Counted from the stretch's first letter, positions 1 through 6,651 are shown. The stretch: DNA of 14,569 nt from Oscillospiraceae bacterium (GCA_017451665.1 JAFTNX010000082.1:1-14569); one strand, 5' to 3'. Made by a program: numbers and translations. Notes: a model not told the origin generated them from the letters alone.

Positions 1-7
1 TGAGGCT

Positions 8-574
8 GTGAAAAAGCAGGAAAACAAAACCTCTTCCCAGAGACGCAAGGCACAGACAAAATCTTCACAGTGGGGATTTATTATCGTAGCTGTGCTTGTG
101 TTTATAGCTATCGTGTTGTTTGTTTTGTATGAGGCAGGATTTATTTTTCAGCCACAGGACAAAAAAGAGGTAATCACCACCTACTTTGAGTCAATAGAAA
201 CCAATGATTTTGAAGGCTATATGAGTACCATGGTCAAGCCTATGGCAGAGGAATACAGAAGCTATGCTGACGAAAAGGGCTTGTCTGACATTGAGGCTAT
301 GAAAGAGCTTTATGCCGATTATATCGAAGGCTTCGGGGAAGGCTACACCATTACTGTTGAATATGGTGCAGAAGAAACCGTTTCAGAAGCAATGATAAAA
401 AACAGCGAAAATCTCCTGAACACAACCTACTCACAAAAATTCGACATAACGGAAGCATACCGGATTGCCACAACTGTTACTTTCAAAGGCGATAAGGCTG
501 AAGAAAATCAGGCTATGTATGTTTATGTAGGAAAAATCGGCAGAAAATGGTACATCTTAAATATTGACAACTAA
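8..574 (+). CDS. Single-pass membrane protein with NTF2-like extracytoplasmic domain
   Basis: The protein is 188 residues if GTG at 8 is the start. The frame stays open to the left window edge and no ribosome site at a proper distance is visible, so the true start could lie upstream. The N-terminus is basic and polar (about 1-22), followed by one hydrophobic helix at about 23-44. The outer part (about 50-188) runs from a helix with VITTYFESIETNDFEGY to a final strand with KIGRKWYILNIDN. That order fits the NTF2-like/DUF4878 style of small lipoprotein-like domains; the family call is inference. The protein at 2535-3203 has the same layout. The last codons (ATT GAC AAC TAA) resemble the ATTGACA heptamer that is repeated just downstream. 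The function is unknown. Confidence 0.75.
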   Translation: MKKQENKTSSQRRKAQTKSSQWGFIIVAVLVFIAIVLFVLYEAGFIFQPQDKKEVITTYFESIETNDFEGYMSTMVKPMAEEYRSYADEKGLSDIEAMKELYADYIEGFGEGYTITVEYGAEETVSEAMIKNSENLLNTTYSQKFDITEAYRIATTVTFKGDKAEENQAMYVYVGKIGRKWYILNIDN

Positions 575-623
575 AACCCTTACGGTTTCAATTGACAATT
601 GACAATTGACAATGGACAATTGA
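574..623 (+). repeat. Heptamer array (ATTGACA x4) beside a small hairpin, copy 1
   Basis: A short hairpin, AAACC-cttac-GGTTT (574-588), is followed by four tandem 7-base units: ATTGACA at 591, 598 and 605, ATGGACA at 612, then a partial ATTGA at 619-623. Similar four-unit arrays occur at 6408-6435 (reverse orientation) and 9975-10002. The remaining gap sequence, 624-720, is AT-rich and shows nothing I can name. Confidence 0.8.
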
Positions 624-720
624 TATAGTCCTCTTATGGATATATGACAACTCATAGTGTTATCGCCACGATAAAATACGTTTTAATCTGATAAACAAAA
701 TATTTTCTGAATATACACAA

Positions 721-750
721 AAAAAAGCTACTCAATCGAGTAGCTTTTTT
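721..750. terminator. Bidirectional intrinsic terminator
   Basis: An A6 run, GCTACTC, loop AATC, GAGTAGC and a T6 run form a perfect stem with a U-tract on either strand. It sits between the converging ends of the gene at 8-574 and the minus-strand gene ending at 754, so it can serve both. Confidence 0.92.
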
Positions 751-753
751 AAT

Positions 754-2259
754 TTACCATAAATATGCAAATTCCTGAGTCCAGTAATAAACCCCACCAT
801 CATTTACAAAGCCAATACCTATCACATTGAAACTTGATTTAAGCATATTTGCTCTGTGGCCTGAGGAATTTTTCCATGCCTCAACAACTGCTGCAGCTGA
901 ACTGTATCCGTAAGCGATATTTTCAGCTCTTCCGCCACAGTTTCCACCGAGAGTAAATCCACCCTCATCAAATGCTGTGGACCAGCTTGTTCCGTCAGGT
1001 CTTGTGTGGCTGAACAGTTCGGTGATTTCATCAGCTCTCACCATCGCAACTGCTGTCAAATCAAGGTCAAGCTCAAGTGGCTCAACACCATTTTCAGCAC
1101 GGAATTCATTTGTAAGTCTTAAAACTTCATTGATGAATGCGTTTGTTGTTGCATCGTATGGAAGCTTAACGCCTGATGAAGTTGTAGTAGTTGTGGTTGT
1201 AGTTGTCGGCTTCTTAGTGGTTGTTGTGGTTGTTTTCTTTGTTGTAGTTGTTGTAGTAGTCGCTTTCTTTGTAGTTGTAGTAGTTGTGGTTTTCTTAGTG
1301 GTTGTGGTTGTCTTAGCCGTAGTTGTTGTCTTTTTAGTAGTGGTCGTCGCCTTTGTTGTAGTACCTACCGTAGTAGTAGCCTTTGTAGTTGTAGCGACTG
1401 TTGTAGTTTTCTTAGTAGTTGTTGTCGGCTTTGTGGTAGTAGTTGTAGCTGACGACTTCTTGGTTGTTGTAGTTGTTGTATCCTTGGAAGATGTATTCTT
1501 AGTTGTAGTGGTTGTTTCAGTCTGTGGCTTTGTATCAGTAACACAGCCCTTTGAAACAAACGCTGTAATTCCATTATACTTAACCAAATAATAGCTTTCC
1601 GATTCACCGATAACATTAACAGCACTGCCCTTTGTTATTGTGCCAAGTGAAATAGCGTCAGAGGCTGTTGAGCTTTTAAGTGTAGCAGATACATTTGCGT
1701 ACATTGTTTTTGGTGTAATCTCAACAAATGCTGTTGTCTGTGAGCTGTCGGAATTTCCATTTCCATTTCCGTTTCCACTGCCACCATTATCCGGTGCAGT
1801 AGTTGTTCCCGTCGGAGTTGTTGTATCAACAGGTGTACTTCCCTGTGGGTTGTCAGAACCCGGTACGTCAGGTGAAACCGAACCGTTGCTTGTTCCGATA
1901 ACCACACCGTTTTCGTCAATGATAACAGCATAGCTTCCCGAAACTCCCTCAGGCTGTGTTATTTTTTCTTCCTCAGGGGTATCTTCGTTCACAGTACCTA
2001 TTACAAGTCCGTTTTCATCAGTATATACTATGTATGTCTGTGTATTTTCCGGTGTAACATTCACATCAACAGTAGTAGTTGAATTTACAACAGATGTCCA
2101 GTCGGATTCTCCGTTTGTTCCGTTATTATCAGGTACAGTAGTTGTTATACCTGTAACACTTTCACCTGTACCTTTAACATCAGACGGGTCTGAATATTCA
2201 GAACAGCCGGCAAAAGCCATACATATTCCGATAGCTGTCAAAATATATAATTTTTTCAA
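754..2259 (-). CDS. CAP/SCP-domain lipoprotein with SH3-like domain and Thr-rich linker
   Basis: This is a 501-residue predicted surface lipoprotein. The start is TTG at 2259, chosen because GGAGGG lies 7 bases upstream and a lipoprotein signal follows directly (basic start, hydrophobic core, FAGC with the lipid Cys at 19). Domains in order: a short acidic/Thr region; two DENG-type repeats at about 76-91 and 110-125; a Gly/Asn-rich spacer; a bacterial SH3-like domain at about 185-241; a Thr/Lys linker at about 246-365; and a CAP domain at about 368-501. The CAP domain has the expected signatures: HTRPDG (His 418), RAENIAYG (Glu 446), GHRANML (His 468), IGIGF and YYWTQEF. Bacterial CAP proteins are secreted, and most have no proven enzyme activity. 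The linker probably carries the CAP domain through the cell wall. The gene is monocistronic, with its own promoter (2411-2440) and terminator (721-750). Confidence 0.93.
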   Translation of the reverse strand: MKKLYILTAIGICMAFAGCSEYSDPSDVKGTGESVTGITTTVPDNNGTNGESDWTSVVNSTTTVDVNVTPENTQTYIVYTDENGLVIGTVNEDTPEEEKITQPEGVSGSYAVIIDENGVVIGTSNGSVSPDVPGSDNPQGSTPVDTTTPTGTTTAPDNGGSGNGNGNGNSDSSQTTAFVEITPKTMYANVSATLKSSTASDAISLGTITKGSAVNVIGESESYYLVKYNGITAFVSKGCVTDTKPQTETTTTTKNTSSKDTTTTTTKKSSATTTTTKPTTTTKKTTTVATTTKATTTVGTTTKATTTTKKTTTTAKTTTTTKKTTTTTTTKKATTTTTTTKKTTTTTTKKPTTTTTTTTTSSGVKLPYDATTNAFINEVLRLTNEFRAENGVEPLELDLDLTAVAMVRADEITELFSHTRPDGTSWSTAFDEGGFTLGGNCGGRAENIAYGYSSAAAVVEAWKNSSGHRANMLKSSFNVIGIGFVNDGGVYYWTQEFAYLW

Positions 2260-2317
2260 CCTGTAACCCTCCTTTTGTTGTTATTTTAACAAATGTAAAA
2301 AAATTCTCAGATAGTTA

Positions 2318-2346
2318 TTGACAAAACACTGTATTAGTGTTATACT
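2318..2346 (+). promoter_or_regulatory. Promoter P1 of the ABC operon
   Basis: TTGACA at 2318-2323, a 17-base spacer and TATACT at 2341-2346. The spacer holds the small dyad AACACT-gtatt-AGTGTT, and a larger dyad begins 4 bases after the -10. The start would be near 2353, giving a leader of about 180 bases before the ATG at 2535. Confidence 0.75.
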
Positions 2347-2349
2347 CAT

Positions 2350-2374
2350 ACTGTACTAACCGTAATAGTACAGT
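2350..2374. promoter_or_regulatory. Operator-like dyad ACTGTACT-N9-AGTACAGT
   Basis: A perfect 8-base inverted repeat (2350-2357 and 2367-2374) lies across the predicted P1 start site. Its position and symmetry suit a dimeric repressor such as a GntR/YtrA-type regulator, a group known to control ABC exporters. The regulator family is inference and no regulator gene is in the window. A second dyad, ACAGTTG/CAACTGT (2370-2376, 2387-2393), overlaps its right arm. Confidence 0.5.
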
Positions 2375-2410
2375 TGTGGCACACTTCAACTGTGCATACT
2401 TAACAATATA

Positions 2411-2440
2411 ATTATACTATACAACAAGTAGTTTTGTCAA
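2411..2440 (-). promoter_or_regulatory. Promoter of the CAP lipoprotein gene
   Basis: On the minus strand, TTGACA (2440-2435), an 18-base spacer and a perfect TATAAT (2416-2411). Transcription would begin near 2404 and run about 145 bases through the dyad at 2350-2374 before the TTG start at 2259. Confidence 0.75.
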
Positions 2441-2451
2441 TGTTGACATTC

Positions 2452-2479
2452 TTGACATTTTGCACAAATAGTTTATAAT
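2452..2479 (+). promoter_or_regulatory. Promoter P2 of the ABC operon
   Basis: TTGACA at 2452-2457, a 16-base spacer and a perfect TATAAT at 2474-2479. The start would be near 2486, 49 bases before the ATG at 2535. It lies downstream of P1 and back to back with the lipoprotein promoter, so it could escape control by the dyad at 2350-2374. Confidence 0.8.
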
Positions 2480-2534
2480 TATATGTGTATTTTAAACGGC
2501 GTATTATTTTTTTAAACAAGAAAGGAGCTTTTTG

Positions 2535-3203
2535 ATGAAATTCTGGAAAAAGCAGTTGAAAAAAACCAACCGTGGTTTAGTGCTTGCCTTGATACTTATA
2601 ATCGGCGTAGCAATATTCACCATAGTTGACAACATCAATTTCAAGGAAGAAAAGCCTGAAATTGAGCAGGTAATTACAGATTACATTGATAAAATGGAAA
2701 CTTTTGCAGTAACACCTCAGGAGTTTTTAGGCAAAGAAGAAATAAGTGATGAGGAATTCAAGCCATATCAGGAAAAATGGAATGAATACATAAATAAATA
2801 CTGGGTTTATAAAAAGCGTAACCCTGACTCAATATATTGGGATACCCTTATGAGTGACATCAAGGATATGTATTCATCATTACAGCACAGAAGTAAAAAT
2901 GAGCAGGTTTTTTCATGTTCTTATGACGCAAGAAATATTCAGATTTCAAAGGCAGGCCCAAACTGTGCTACTGCCACACTCACACTAAAAATGATTGCTG
3001 AATACAAGGACAACGCTTCTATACTTACACCTATGTATACTGAAAGCTTTGGCTGGATGATGGAAGAAGGAGAAGAAAACAAGGTATTCAAAACAAAAGC
3101 AGAGGGCAAATACACATTGACTCTCGAAAGAACTTCTGACGGCTGGAAAATCTATAAGTGCGACGGCTACATCACAAGTATGCAGGACATTACTAACGAA
3201 TGA
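2535..3203 (+). CDS. Single-pass membrane protein with NTF2-like outer domain, first gene of ABC operon
   Basis: The protein has 222 residues. ATG at 2535 is preferred to the TTG at 2532 because AGGAG (2523-2527) is then 7 bases away. A basic N-terminus (about 1-12) is followed by one membrane helix (about 13-32). The extracytoplasmic part opens with an acidic helix (PEIEQVITDYIDKMETF) and ends with a strand like TSDGWKIYKCDGYITSM. This layout, with a final W-x-I/Y strand, is typical of NTF2-like accessory domains and matches the protein at 8-574. Only 15 bases separate it from the ABC ATPase gene, so it is probably co-transcribed. It may be an accessory or immunity partner of the exporter, which is inference from context. 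No catalytic motif is visible. Confidence 0.85.
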   Translation: MKFWKKQLKKTNRGLVLALILIIGVAIFTIVDNINFKEEKPEIEQVITDYIDKMETFAVTPQEFLGKEEISDEEFKPYQEKWNEYINKYWVYKKRNPDSIYWDTLMSDIKDMYSSLQHRSKNEQVFSCSYDARNIQISKAGPNCATATLTLKMIAEYKDNASILTPMYTESFGWMMEEGEENKVFKTKAEGKYTLTLERTSDGWKIYKCDGYITSMQDITNE

Positions 3204-3218
3204 TAAGGAGGTATCATA

Positions 3219-4166
3219 ATGGAAAACACAAAAACTACTGCTCTTAAAATCAGTGGTCTTAACAAAGCCCTCGGCAAAAAGCATATCCTTCATGATATCG
3301 ACCTTGAAGCATACAAGGGTGAGGTTTTTGGATTTTTAGGACCAAACGGTGCAGGTAAAACTACTACAATCAAAATTATCGTAGGACTTCTCTCGCTTGA
3401 CGACGGTGAAATCGAAGTTAACGGATTTGATATTAAAAAGAATTACGAAAAGGCTCTTGCAGGTATCGGTGGTATTGTTGAAAACCCTGAAATGTATAAG
3501 CACCTTACAGGCAAGCAGAATTTAAGACAGTACGCAAGAATGAGAAGTGGCGTTACTGAAGAAAGAATTGACGAGGTTGTAAAGCTTGTTGGTCTTTCAA
3601 ACAGAATTAACGAAAAGGTGGGTAAGTATTCACTTGGTATGCGTCAGCGTCTTGGTGTTGCACAGTCAATTCTCCACCACCCTTCTGTACTTATCCTTGA
3701 CGAGCCTACAAACGGACTTGACCCTGCCGGCATCAAGGAGCTTCGTGACATTTTAAAGGAGCTTGCACACAAAGAAAACATCTGTGTAATTGTTTCAAGC
3801 CATCTTATGAGCGAAATGGAGCTTATGTGTGACCGTGTGGGAATTATCACACAGGGAAAAATGCTTGGCGTTTATACTATCGAAGAAATGATTAACGCTA
3901 ACAAAAACGGAAATCTTGATTTTGAACTTGAAGTTGACAATATGGATAAGGCTTGTGAAATTCTCACAGGCAAGGAATTCAGAACAGACGACACAAAGAT
4001 TATTGTTTCTGTTGATGTGGAAAATTCAAAGGCACTTATCGCAGAGATTGTCCGTGACCTTGTTAACGCAGGTGTAAGCATTTATGCTGTTACCCCTAAG
4101 GAAAACAAGAAGCTTGAAGACGTATTTATTGAAATGACAAATTCGGGAGGTGTTCAGATTGGCTAA
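3219..4166 (+). CDS. ABC transporter ATP-binding protein, BcrA type
   Basis: This is a 315-residue cytoplasmic ATPase that powers the permease encoded next. Visible motifs: Walker A GPNGAGKT at about 41-48, signature SLGMR at 138-142 (LSGGQ position), Walker B VLILDE at 157-162, D-loop NGLDPAG, and switch His 195 in SSHLMSE. The stretch before the helical domain reads IVENPEMY, with Glu 88 where many ABC proteins carry the Q-loop Gln; this is usual in the bacitracin/lantibiotic group (BcrA, NisF-like). The C-terminal 90 residues form the domain typical of that group. The start follows a strong AAGGAGG. The substrate cannot be read from the sequence. The family covers peptide-antibiotic resistance and other exporters. 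Confidence 0.95.
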   Translation: MENTKTTALKISGLNKALGKKHILHDIDLEAYKGEVFGFLGPNGAGKTTTIKIIVGLLSLDDGEIEVNGFDIKKNYEKALAGIGGIVENPEMYKHLTGKQNLRQYARMRSGVTEERIDEVVKLVGLSNRINEKVGKYSLGMRQRLGVAQSILHHPSVLILDEPTNGLDPAGIKELRDILKELAHKENICVIVSSHLMSEMELMCDRVGIITQGKMLGVYTIEEMINANKNGNLDFELEVDNMDKACEILTGKEFRTDDTKIIVSVDVENSKALIAEIVRDLVNAGVSIYAVTPKENKKLEDVFIEMTNSGGVQIG

Positions 4167-5550
4167 GATGTTAAGACTCATTCAGAATGAATTTATAAAG
4201 TCATTCAAAAAAATCTCCACAATTATTCTTTTTGTTATCGTAGTTGTAGTTGGTATCGGCTTTACTGCACTTATGTATTTTGCCATCGAAGAAGAAAAAA
4301 GCTGGAATCAGGAAATGTATGGTTATGAAAAATTGGATTATGATACTCTCATTTCCGACTGTGAAATTGAAGGATTTACAGGCTATGAGCTTCAGATTGA
4401 AATGTGGGAATACCTGAGAGATAACGAAATCCCTTCACCTGAAAGCTGGAAATATTTTGCTGTTGAAGAGGCTTTTGCATATGAGGTTGAAGAAACTGTT
4501 GACGACGAAGGCAATGTAAAGGGTACTGCATACTACACATATGATGACGCTACCCGTAAGCAGATGCTCAACGTTGTTGAGACAAACGACTGGAAAACCT
4601 ACTGTGAATATATGATTAAGAGAAACAATGCTATGGGTATGCCTGAAGAACTCAACTGGCAGTATCAGTACAGACTTGATAATAATATTGCACCTCCTGA
4701 AAAAAGAGAAGACCTCAACGATTACAGAAACCGACTTATTTTTCAGGTTTCAATGGCAAAGGAAGCGATTGCTAATGACGCAACCAAAGAAGAACAGGAA
4801 GCACTCGAAAACGACATCAAGCTTGCACTTTACAGACTTGACAACGACATCAGGGTTAACGTTGCTGACTATTCAATGAACGGCGACTGGCCTGACTACA
4901 CAATCTGGATTTGCCTTGTGAATTCTTCAATGATTGTATCATTTATCGGACTTCTGGTAGTTGTTCTTGCAGGTAGCAGTGTGGCTAACGAATTTTCACA
5001 GGGAACAATCAAATTCCTGCTTATAAATCCTGTTAAGCGCTGGAAAATCCTCGTTTCAAAGTACATCACCTGCTTACTTACAGGATATGCACTTATTATG
5101 GTATTTTATGTGGCAACACTTCTTATCTCAATGGTTTTATTCGGAACAGCTGATATCGGTGCTGACTACATCAAAATCGCAAACGGTGAAATTGTCACAA
5201 CATCAGGTATTGTTTATATCTTCAAAACCTATATGATTAAGAGCATTAACGTTGTTGTTATGGCAACTCTTGCTTTTGCAATCTCTTCTCTCGTAAGAAG
5301 CTCAGGTCTTGCAATCGGCGTTTCTGTATTCTCACTCCTCGGCGGAAATACAGTAGTTCAGCTTCTTGCACAATTCAAGCAGGACTGGGCAAGATACCTT
5401 ATCTGGGCAAACACAGACCTTACAGTTATCGCATCTGACGGCTCAATGTTCCCTAACCACTCACTTGGCTTTGCAATCGCTGTTATTATTGCACATATGG
5501 TGGTATTCGGACTTATCGCATGGGACGGATTTACCAAAAGAGAAGTCTGA
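4159..5550 (+). CDS. ABC-2 type permease, partner of the BcrA-type ATPase
   Basis: This is a membrane subunit of about 463 residues. I prefer TTG at 4159, which lies 8 bases after GGGAGG (4145-4150); GTG at 4150 overlaps that site and ATG at 4168 is too far away. It overlaps the end of the ATPase gene by 8 bases, which suggests translational coupling. One membrane helix at about 21-43 is followed by a large charged extracytoplasmic domain of about 200 residues. A C-terminal membrane region with about five more helices starts near residue 250. After the next helix comes ANEFSQGTIKFLLINPVKRW, the cytoplasmic motif that ABC-2 permeases use to contact the ATPase. The overall shape fits BcrB-like permeases with an enlarged first outer loop. 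Substrate unknown. Confidence 0.92.
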   Translation: MAKMLRLIQNEFIKSFKKISTIILFVIVVVVGIGFTALMYFAIEEEKSWNQEMYGYEKLDYDTLISDCEIEGFTGYELQIEMWEYLRDNEIPSPESWKYFAVEEAFAYEVEETVDDEGNVKGTAYYTYDDATRKQMLNVVETNDWKTYCEYMIKRNNAMGMPEELNWQYQYRLDNNIAPPEKREDLNDYRNRLIFQVSMAKEAIANDATKEEQEALENDIKLALYRLDNDIRVNVADYSMNGDWPDYTIWICLVNSSMIVSFIGLLVVVLAGSSVANEFSQGTIKFLLINPVKRWKILVSKYITCLLTGYALIMVFYVATLLISMVLFGTADIGADYIKIANGEIVTTSGIVYIFKTYMIKSINVVVMATLAFAISSLVRSSGLAIGVSVFSLLGGNTVVQLLAQFKQDWARYLIWANTDLTVIASDGSMFPNHSLGFAIAVIIAHMVVFGLIAWDGFTKREV

Positions 5551-5632
5551 CGCTTGTAAAAGCAAGCGTCGGGAGTAAATTTTCTCCGCTCATAATATGA
5601 GCTGTTTTGTTCCAAAACCGAAAATTTCTCCC
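5549..5632 (+). repeat. Cluster of nested hairpins after the permease gene
   Basis: The first hairpin is GACGCTTG-taaaag-CAAGCGTC (5549-5570), overlapping the stop codon. Next comes an outer stem GGGAG-t-AAATTTTC (5571-5584) with GAAAATTTCTCCC (5620-5632), 13 pairs with one bulged base. It encloses two hairpins: GCTCAT-aat-ATGAGC (5588-5602) and GTTTTG-ttc-CAAAAC (5604-5618). As RNA this is a three-way junction. No T-run follows, so it is not a standard terminator. It may be a dispersed palindromic element or an mRNA 3' stabiliser. Confidence 0.6.
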
Positions 5633-5665
5633 AGTGCCTACGGTACAGGTAAATAGACGAAAACT

Positions 5666-5701
5666 AAACTCACTATCGACAAAATCGGTAGTGAGTTTTT
5701 T
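5666..5701. terminator. Intrinsic terminator between permease and Nudix genes
   Basis: AAACTCACTATCGA (5666-5679), loop CAAAA, TCGGTAGTGAGTTT (5685-5698): 14 pairs with one G-T, followed by more T. It ends the ABC operon. On the minus strand it lies just after the Nudix stop codon, with a weaker T-rich tail. Confidence 0.88.
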
Positions 5702-5702
5702 G

Positions 5703-6242
5703 TTACTTGTTATTCTCAAGAAGGTAAGTTTTTAAAATGGCAAGCTGGGTTTTTGAGTCGGGTAACTCCCCGTTCATAGCCATTTCGTATGCCTTTTCAA
5801 GTGGGATTTTTACTACGTCAAGAAATTCGTCTTCATCAAGTGACTGATTTGAAAAAGTAAGCCCTTTCGCAAGATACATATAAATAATTTCTGTGTCGTA
5901 TGCTACCGTCGGATAAAGACAACCAAGTGGAATTATCTCCTTTGCCTCTGCTCCTGCTTCCTCTTTAAGCTCACGAATACCACATTCAAGAGGGTTTTCA
6001 CCCTTTTCAAGCTTGCCGGCAGGTACTTCTGTCAGAACCTTTTTGAATGGATAACGGAACTGCTTTACAAAAATAACTTCCCCCTCGTCGGTTAACGGCA
6101 CAACACATACGCCACCGTTATGATGAATTACTTCACGAAAAGCCTGCTCTCCGTTTTCTAAAATTACTGTGTCCCTTGTAACGTTTAAAATCTTGCCGTT
6201 GAAAATCTCTTCAACTCCGATTGTTTCTTCACTTAAATGCAT
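5703..6242 (-). CDS. nudF: Nudix hydrolase, ADP-ribose pyrophosphatase type
   Basis: The protein has 179 residues. The start ATG at 6242 has GAGGAG 5 bases upstream. The frame extends to 6416, but that extra part lies over the promoter and repeat DNA and has no homology-like features. Family knowledge: NudF-type enzymes cleave ADP-ribose to AMP and ribose 5-phosphate. The Nudix box is complete at residues 76-98 (G-x5-E-x7-RELKEE-x-G), carrying the metal-binding glutamates. The preceding EVPAGK and the later YPTVAYDTEIIYMYLAKGL segment are typical of the ADP-ribose group rather than MutT or Ap4A hydrolases. The gene has its own promoter at 6278-6306 and ends at the terminator at 5666-5701. The exact substrate is not proven by sequence. 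Confidence 0.92.
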   Translation of the reverse strand: MHLSEETIGVEEIFNGKILNVTRDTVILENGEQAFREVIHHNGGVCVVPLTDEGEVIFVKQFRYPFKKVLTEVPAGKLEKGENPLECGIRELKEEAGAEAKEIIPLGCLYPTVAYDTEIIYMYLAKGLTFSNQSLDEDEFLDVVKIPLEKAYEMAMNGELPDSKTQLAILKTYLLENNK

Positions 6243-6277
6243 TTTAACTCCTCTTTTCTGTGGAATGTTTTTTTTAT

Positions 6278-6306
6278 AGTATACCATAGTTTTTAAAAAT
6301 TGTCTA
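6278..6306 (-). promoter_or_regulatory. Promoter of the Nudix gene
   Basis: On the minus strand, TAGACA (6306-6301), a 17-base spacer and TATACT (6283-6278), about 36 bases before the ATG. The -35 overlaps the left arm of a dyad, TCTATCAG (6303-6310) / CTGATAGA (6338-6345). Confidence 0.7.
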
Positions 6307-6360
6307 TCAGGAAATCTGAATTTAGAATTTGCCACATCTGATAGATAACGCTTTGTTTGT

Positions 6361-6435
6361 TGACAATAACTGCAATTGTGCAGTTGTGATAAATCTCGCA
6401 AGCGAGCTTTGTGCATTGTGCATTGTTAATTGTCA
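6361..6435. repeat. 75-base MITE-like element holding heptamer array copy 2
   Basis: The ends TGACAAT (6361-6367) and ATTGTCA (6429-6435) are inverted repeats. Inside are the hairpins AACTGCA-attg-TGCAGTT (6368-6385) and CTCGC-aa-GCGAG (6395-6406). Four 7-base units follow at 6408-6435: TTTGTGC, ATTGTGC, ATTGTTA, ATTGTCA. Read on the minus strand these are diverged ATTGACA-type heptamers like the arrays at 591 and 9975. No transposase is present. Confidence 0.6.
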
Positions 6436-6594
6436 CCCGAGCACGCAAAATTTAAATTTCGCTCAATTTTATGTTAAAACTATAATTCCCGTATCTTTAA
6501 GATGAGCGTCAAGCGAACCGCCTCCGCCTCAAAACTTCAATCTCTGTCTTTTTAAGGCGAGTTTATACGAGCCGATAACACCCGAGCACGCAAA
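6434..6594. repeat. 16-base direct repeat flanking a 129-base intergenic segment
   Basis: CACCCGAGCACGCAAA occurs exactly at 6434-6449 and again at 6579-6594, each followed by a similar A/T stretch. The DNA between is non-coding as far as I can see. The whole gap 6307-6650 looks like layered short repeats rather than a gene. Confidence 0.65.
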
Positions 6595-6633
6595 TTTTAA
6601 AACCCTATCAAATGTGTGGCGAGGGTAGGTGGC

Positions 6634-6651
6634 ACTGGCGCCAGCGCCAGT
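6634..6651. promoter_or_regulatory. GC-rich dyad abutting the valS -35 box
   Basis: ACTGGCGC-ca-GCGCCAGT is a perfect 8-base inverted repeat whose last base is the first T of the -35 TTGACA. It stands out in AT-rich surroundings. It could be an operator or activator site for valS or part of the neighbouring repeat. It has no T-run and so is not a terminator. Confidence 0.45.

Noticed and set aside
591..623. CRISPR-like repeats
   Set aside because: Units are 7 bases in direct tandem with no spacers, and no cas gene is present.
977..1591. Long plus-strand open frame rich in Val
   Set aside because: It is the complement of the Thr-rich linker of the CAP lipoprotein; low complexity removes stop codons, and there is no ribosome site.
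6243..6416. N-terminal extension of the Nudix protein by 58 residues
   Set aside because: The extension covers the promoter and repeat DNA, while ATG at 6242 has a good ribosome site and gives the normal family length.
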